A stretch of 64,000 bases of DNA from Neobacillus sp. PS2-9. Its GTDB lineage: Bacteria > Bacillota > Bacilli > Bacillales > Cytobacillaceae. Shown in pieces: positions 60,034 to 64,000 of the stretch. The notes under the pieces are model-generated. The model was not told the DNA's origin, ran no database searches, and worked only from the letters and a program-made list of their open reading frames with translations. The stretch's first letter is position 1; each line of letters starts with the position of its first letter. The position numbers and the translations under genes were made by a program. The stretch is from NCBI RefSeq assembly GCF_030915525.1, contig NZ_CP133269.1, positions 4,296,501-4,360,500 on the forward strand, written 5' to 3'.

Positions 60034-61992
60034 TTAATGAAATGACCTCCAAAAGCTTCCATTCTGATTAATGATGCCACTTAATTCCTCAAAAGGAATC
60101 GTAAATGTTGGGAATCCCGCAGCAAAAGCGGCGATTTCGTAAGGTTTAAAATAAATATTTAATCCTTCCTCATTTATAAAAAAGGGCTGGTCTTCTTTTA
60201 TCCCATGATAATCTTCAGGTGTGATGTAGGAATATTGATCATCAGTTTTGATTTTGTTCCCAATGAAGTCACCAATAATTTTTACGAACGGGCTCCCCTT
60301 CTTGAACAAATCTTTTAACTGATACATAGTACCGGTTTTAAGATTGATATGAGCATATTTAGAAATGGGCATACCGTGCGCCGCACAAGATACATAATCA
60401 TACCCGGTAATTTCTATTACTAGTAAATCTTTTTGATAAAAAGGAAGCTCAAAATCACCATCATAGCTGGATTCCAACTGTGTATGGGAAGGTACTGGCT
60501 TTACACCAGAAAGCTTTGCTAAGGCTCCATTCACGGCTGCCTCATTAGGAATCCCTCTTAGTTGTGGATAGTAAACTAAATAATCTTTATTGGGCCGATA
60601 TTTTTGTTCTAAAATAAAGTACTGCTTGGTGAGGGGGATCATAGTGTTTTGCTTCCATATTAAATCACCATTAAGACTAAAATATTGTAACCGCATATCG
60701 ACTTCACTCTTAATCATTGTTTTCTCAACTTGCAATGTTCCACTCCCGTTAACCAATGGCAGGTGCTTCACTCGCCTTCCACTTTTATCAATAAAGAATG
60801 TATGTTGGTCATCAGATACAGAAGCCACCCCTTCTTCAAAAGTAGTGATTTCATTAAAAATAAAACCGGTTAAAATATGTCCATCAGAATCCCCCAACGC
60901 ATAAATAGACTTGATACAGGGCTGTTCTGGCTGCCTTTCCTTACCAACCGCAAATCGATTTTCCCCTAGATTGATTAGATTATTGTAGTTTGGTTTTATG
61001 ACAAAGTGCCCTTTTTGATCGATTAATCCATAGCGTGCTTCGTTACCCTCAGACAAAGCAACGATGGCACGCCCTTCTATAAATGGTTCTGCATCAGTGA
61101 AACGGGGTTCTATGACGATCCTACCTTCTTCATCAATAAATCCAAATTTGCCATCTTCCGTTTTCTTGAACGATAGTAAACCTTGACCATAGTTACCGAC
61201 AAATGCATATGGAAAAGATTTCAGCACCTTTCCAGTTAAATCAATTAACTGAAAGGTCCCTTCCTTCGTTTTTACAATTGCTTTTCCATCCTTAAATTCA
61301 CTTGTAGAAACATAGATTAGGGGAATGACTTCCTTACCTCTTTTGTTCAAGTACCCATAAACATACTGACCATGTTCATCCTCTATCGCCGCTGCAACGC
61401 GCCCTTCCTTATACTCGGGCATAATTACGGAATAGGCTCTTTCTGTAATTTCCTTGCCGCTCTCATCAATGACCTTAGTTCCTTGACGGTCATTACCAAT
61501 GGCTCGGCCTTCTGAAAACGGCTGAATCGTATCGTATTTTGGTTTTACGATAAAATATCCCTTTGAATCGATAACCCCTGCTTTGTCCAATAACCTCATG
61601 ATGGCTAAACCATTGTCATGAAAATCCTGGGCCTCTTCATAAGCCGGAGGAAGAACGAATTTCCCTTTCGCATTAATATAGCCCCACTTTGTGCCTCCAA
61701 CCTCTTTAATTGGCGCAGGAAAGAGGTAGACAGCTCTTTCTTCTTGATGATTAGAGAGTGCCCGGATGGCTTTAGTAACTATCTCATTTGATAGCGGATA
61801 ATAGAACCAATACTGGCCCGCATAGTTTTTTAATACATATAAAAAAAGCTGTTGATGGTAACGGTACATTCCAAACACTTCATTTATTCCATCACCATCC
61901 AAATCATTATATCGAAGGACATCTTGTAATTCTGCCCCTGCAGGAATGCAGGATTGAATCCATTTCACTAGTTGAAGATTACTTTCAAACAT
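60034..61992 (-). CDS. WG-repeat protein with C-terminal DUF3298 domain
   Basis: 652 residues, no signal peptide seen. Residues about 100-420 are WG-type repeats: KWGYINAKGKFVLPPAYEEA, GVIDSKGYFIVKPKYD, KFGFIDEEGRIVIEPRF and YGLIDQKGHFVIKPNY, with EGRA phrases between. The C-terminal 180 residues (YDYVSCAAHGMPISKYAHIN...) match DUF3298/RsiV-like domains. Such proteins are common in Bacillaceae, with unproven roles. The ATG at 61992 has only a weak GGGTG upstream. Confidence 0.82.
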   Translation of the reverse strand: MFESNLQLVKWIQSCIPAGAELQDVLRYNDLDGDGINEVFGMYRYHQQLFLYVLKNYAGQYWFYYPLSNEIVTKAIRALSNHQEERAVYLFPAPIKEVGGTKWGYINAKGKFVLPPAYEEAQDFHDNGLAIMRLLDKAGVIDSKGYFIVKPKYDTIQPFSEGRAIGNDRQGTKVIDESGKEITERAYSVIMPEYKEGRVAAAIEDEHGQYVYGYLNKRGKEVIPLIYVSTSEFKDGKAIVKTKEGTFQLIDLTGKVLKSFPYAFVGNYGQGLLSFKKTEDGKFGFIDEEGRIVIEPRFTDAEPFIEGRAIVALSEGNEARYGLIDQKGHFVIKPNYNNLINLGENRFAVGKERQPEQPCIKSIYALGDSDGHILTGFIFNEITTFEEGVASVSDDQHTFFIDKSGRRVKHLPLVNGSGTLQVEKTMIKSEVDMRLQYFSLNGDLIWKQNTMIPLTKQYFILEQKYRPNKDYLVYYPQLRGIPNEAAVNGALAKLSGVKPVPSHTQLESSYDGDFELPFYQKDLLVIEITGYDYVSCAAHGMPISKYAHINLKTGTMYQLKDLFKKGSPFVKIIGDFIGNKIKTDDQYSYITPEDYHGIKEDQPFFINEEGLNIYFKPYEIAAFAAGFPTFTIPFEELSGIINQNGSFWRSFH

Positions 61993-61998
61993 AACAAC

Positions 61999-62050
61999 AC
62001 ACCCAGTTTACTTTTCTATATGTATATGAAAAAAGTAAACTGGGTGTTTA
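61999..62050 (-). terminator. Terminator of the SCP2 gene
   Basis: ACACCCAGTTTACTTTT/AAAAGTAAACTGGGTGT long stem between the SCP2 stop and the WG-repeat start. Confidence 0.85.
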
Positions 62051-62062
62051 TCTAAGTGACTT

Positions 62063-62491
62063 TTATAAACGCTCTTTTAGGTTATATTGTCTGAGAAGGC
62101 TCTCGATTTTGATTGCCTTACTAAGATCCCCTTTGATTTTTAATTTTCCCGTCATGAAAGCCATGGTACCATTTAATTTCCCTAATAAAAATTTCCGAAA
62201 ATCAGCTAATGACATCACTAAGGTGCAATCAGCTGGTGGTTCGCTCTGTTCTTTTACAAGTGCCTTTCCAGAATCGATCCGCAACTGATAAACTCCCTCT
62301 TCTTCCCCTTCAATCGTAAATTGATAGCTTGCTGAGACGCCCTCAATCGGAGTCGGATTTTCATTTAACACTGATTCAATCAGCTTCATTAATTCAGACA
62401 AAAAATACCCCTCAATTGCTTTGGCCATAGTTTGTTTAAGCCCCTCCTTAATTTTCAAATATAGTTTCATAATAATGGTAGCTACTTCCAT
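62063..62491 (-). CDS. SCP2 sterol-carrier-type domain protein
   Basis: 142 residues. SCP2 fold recognised from YQFTIEGEEEGVYQLRIDSGKA, CTLVMSLADFRKFLLGKLN and AFMTGKLKIKGDLSKAIKIESLL. Presumed to bind lipids or fatty acyl groups; no substrate can be inferred. Start uncertain: ATG at 62491 or the later ATG at 62470; neither has a strong ribosome-binding site. Its own terminator follows. Confidence 0.85.
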   Translation of the reverse strand: MEVATIIMKLYLKIKEGLKQTMAKAIEGYFLSELMKLIESVLNENPTPIEGVSASYQFTIEGEEEGVYQLRIDSGKALVKEQSEPPADCTLVMSLADFRKFLLGKLNGTMAFMTGKLKIKGDLSKAIKIESLLRQYNLKERL

Positions 62492-62536
62492 TCCGCAATC
62501 TTTATTTCTAAATTTTCAGACTTATTAACCATAAAA

Positions 62537-62569
62537 ATAAGCAACCCATAACAGGTTGCTCATTTCTTT
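62537..62569 (-). terminator. Terminator of the polyferredoxin gene
   Basis: AGCAACC/GGTTGCT stem followed by TATTTTTA on the minus strand. Confidence 0.85.
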
Positions 62570-62573
62570 AAGA

Positions 62574-63590
62574 TTAATGGCCTACATAATTAGCATCTGG
62601 AATCAGTTGCTTCCACTCTTCATAAGAAATAATGGTATCCCAGTGACCGGTAAGTTTTGCAATACCTACGACTAAAATGAACATCACTAGGAAAGCGACA
62701 GGAATAAACCATTTGTTGACCTTTTTATTTACAACCGTCATATTCAACGTATCCTTAACAGGACAAGCTTCCACGCAGGACATACACGCCGTGCAGTTAA
62801 GTGAATTAACTGCTTCCACCTTGTGGACCTTTAACCTCTGCGGGCATACCTTAGTACACATTTCACAATTCGTGCAGGTCTCTTCATTTCTACGAATCTT
62901 TGTAATTCTAAATATGGAACCAAGACCAATTAATGCTCCATACGGGCAAAGGAAACGACACCAGAAGTTTTTAAAGAATAACGACAGAATAAAAATCACT
63001 GCAATAACGGTTAAACCTGTTCCGCCAATAGTTAAAAAGAATTGCAACATCTTTACATCAGAAACTTTATTATAATCCAACTCTAGGAACGCTTTTGCAC
63101 TATAGGTGGACATTTGTATGACCATACTCAAGAAGAACAAGAGCAATAAATATTTGATCGGTGATAAAAGCCATGCCAGCCACGTGGGAACCTCAAAATT
63201 CCTTTTAAAAATCTTTTTTCCTAGTCTTGCCGTCCACTCACTAACTGTACCAACAGGACAGAACCAGCTGCAAAAGGATTTACGGAAGATGATTCCTGCT
63301 CCTACAAAAAAGGTAAATAGGACTAGACCTGCCGGGTGAATCTGATCGAATTCCCCACTATTAATCCAAACCTTTAATGCAACTAGTGCACTGATTGGCA
63401 GAAAGCCTTCAACTGCAGAAGGCCTTTCGACAAAGGTAGTTTCTCCAAGCGTTTCAAAGTGCATATAAAAGCGGTAGAACTGCACACCTACATATAGTAA
63501 AAACAATAAAAAAGCAGACTGAACCACATATCTTGTGATGGTAATGGGCTTTCGCTTCAACTGTTTTTTATACCATGCTTTTGATTTCAT
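62574..63590 (-). CDS. NapH/NosR/YccM-like membrane polyferredoxin
   Basis: 338 residues with five predicted membrane helices. Two CxxxCP membrane-proximal motifs (FCSWFCPVG about 112, CRFLCPYG about 212) and two [4Fe-4S] motifs CTNCEMCTKVCP and CTACMSCVEACP (about 238-275). Such proteins pass electrons across the membrane to reductases, e.g. in nitrate, NO or flavin reduction; the partner is not in the window. Start ATG at 63590 with GGAGG seven bases upstream. An FNR-like site lies about 60 bp upstream. Confidence 0.88.
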   Translation of the reverse strand: MKSKAWYKKQLKRKPITITRYVVQSAFLLFLLYVGVQFYRFYMHFETLGETTFVERPSAVEGFLPISALVALKVWINSGEFDQIHPAGLVLFTFFVGAGIIFRKSFCSWFCPVGTVSEWTARLGKKIFKRNFEVPTWLAWLLSPIKYLLLLFFLSMVIQMSTYSAKAFLELDYNKVSDVKMLQFFLTIGGTGLTVIAVIFILSLFFKNFWCRFLCPYGALIGLGSIFRITKIRRNEETCTNCEMCTKVCPQRLKVHKVEAVNSLNCTACMSCVEACPVKDTLNMTVVNKKVNKWFIPVAFLVMFILVVGIAKLTGHWDTIISYEEWKQLIPDANYVGH

Positions 63591-63648
63591 CACATTTCCT
63601 CCATTCTTCCATTACTTTTACTATAAAGAACGGTAAAAACAGGGTATG

Positions 63649-63660
63649 TGATATTAATCA
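63649..63660. promoter_or_regulatory. FNR-like site upstream of the polyferredoxin gene
   Basis: TGATATTAATCA: TGAT-N4-ATCA core of the FNR box, lacking the outermost bases; 59 bp upstream of the start codon. Confidence 0.4.
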
Positions 63661-63763
63661 TCGATCCAATTCATTTCATAAAGATGTCACATTAGCAACT
63701 TAATTCTGTCAAAAATGATTTCCAATATGTAAACGGTTACCTCTATTTTTTTTAAAAAAGGGG

Positions 63764-63791
63764 TTGCAAAATTATTTAAAAATAATATAAT
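63764..63791 (+). promoter_or_regulatory. Promoter of the T-box transcript
   Basis: TTGCAA (63764-63769), 16-bp spacer, TATAAT (63786-63791), about 45 bp before the T-box stem I. Confidence 0.6.
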
Positions 63792-63830
63792 TGCTTTATT
63801 CATATTTATTAGAATCTTTTAAAATTATCA

Positions 63831-64000
63831 AAATCGATGACGAGAAGAGTAGCTTATATTTCTTGTACCTCAGAGAGCCGGCGGTTGGTGGAAGCCGGTG
63901 TCAGGAACTAAGTGAAAATCATCTCCGAGATGCAAGGCTGAAATTGTTTAGTAAGCCTTTGCCGACCTGCCCGCCGTTAACATGGGACACGTATGATGGT
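63831..64000 (+). promoter_or_regulatory. T-box riboswitch leader (3' part beyond window)
   Basis: Stem I elements of a T-box: GAGAAGAGTAGC (AGUA motif in the specifier loop), AGAGAGCCGGCGG-TTGGTGGAAGCCGGT (distal part, AG bulge and terminal loop) and GTGAAAATCATCTC closing the specifier loop. Pairing GAGA/TCTC leaves ATC as the likely specifier codon, i.e. isoleucine; AAA or AAT are less favoured readings. The T-box sequence, antiterminator and the gene itself are outside the window. The element would sense uncharged tRNA and control a downstream synthetase, biosynthetic or transport gene. Confidence 0.85.

Noticed and set aside
1-64000. tRNA, rRNA, prophage or insertion sequence
   Set aside because: No cloverleaf, rRNA-like segment, integrase, transposase or phage structural gene was seen.

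Overview
The window comes from a low-GC Gram-positive endospore former of the family Bacillaceae (Neobacillus/Bacillus-like). The evidence is pdaA and SpoVB-type genes, SinR/SinI, a LiaIHFSR operon, strong Shine-Dalgarno sequences with frequent TTG/GTG starts, and conserved gene order. The left 15 kb follows the Bacillus subtilis yfjO-yfjP-pdaA ... yfkD-yfkE-yfkF ... yfkH-yfkI-yfkK ... yflG segment. I saw no prophage, insertion sequence, rRNA or tRNA. This is chromosomal backbone with unusually repeat-rich gaps between genes.

Layout. 0-15.2 kb: rRNA methylase (cut by the edge), an alkA gene broken by one in-frame stop, pdaA, a NERD protein, class I fumarase, yfkD, a YczE-type membrane protein, a Ca2+/H+ exchanger, an MFS transporter, a ZosA-like metal ATPase, YihY and YtxH proteins, DUF1128 and map. 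15.4-18.6 kb: sinR facing a separate sinI whose leader is a c-di-GMP-I riboswitch, then psuK-psuG. 19.5-28.2 kb: DUF1992, lone hutH with an attenuator-like leader, topB, an MFS transporter, small membrane proteins and an M29 aminopeptidase. 28.2-32.1 kb: a DUF6230/DUF6114/PLEPVLK-repeat operon divergent from a LuxR-type regulator. 32.2-38.5 kb: queF behind a preQ1 riboswitch, mscL, a BI-1 protein, phenylalanine hydroxylase with an ECF sigma factor, and a SpoVB-like flippase. 38.6-42.5 kb: Fur-box-controlled efe iron uptake operon. 42.7-46.4 kb: lia cell-envelope stress operon. 46.6-53.6 kb: CAP/LysM protein, DUF1360, Rieske oxidoreductase, amidase, YfmL-like helicase. 53.8-58.5 kb: MBL hydrolase, HMA protein, flavodoxin, a Crp/Fnr regulator with an N-terminal cysteine cluster, DUF2249, CopC-CopD. 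59.3-63.6 kb: kynB, WG-repeat protein, SCP2 protein, NapH-like polyferredoxin. The right edge cuts a T-box leader.

Most striking feature. Four intergenic regions (about 18.7-19.5, 24.4-25.1, 34.1-34.7 and 49.65-50.2 kb) hold tandem arrays whose sequences mostly differ but which all have a 52-bp period. Each unit is a 27-28 bp interrupted palindrome plus a 24-25 bp spacer, in 10-14 copies. 52 bp is five turns of B-DNA, so the palindromes lie on one helix face. A fifth array (3.6-3.8 kb) repeats ATTCTACAAA every 20-21 bp (two turns) inside a duplicated 123-bp block. Smaller dispersed elements (a GGGGGACTGTCCCC hairpin family, a GC-rich 150-bp element with its deletion derivative, and a 678-bp segment with 24-bp terminal inverted repeats) add to the repeat load.

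Regulatory links visible in the sequence: c-di-GMP to SinI (biofilm/motility switch), preQ1 to QueF, tRNA charging (T-box, probably Ile) to the gene beyond the right edge, Fur to Efe uptake and flavodoxin, and a set of FNR-type palindromes around the Fnr-like regulator, DUF2249/CopCD and the polyferredoxin, suggesting a small oxygen- or NO-responsive regulon.
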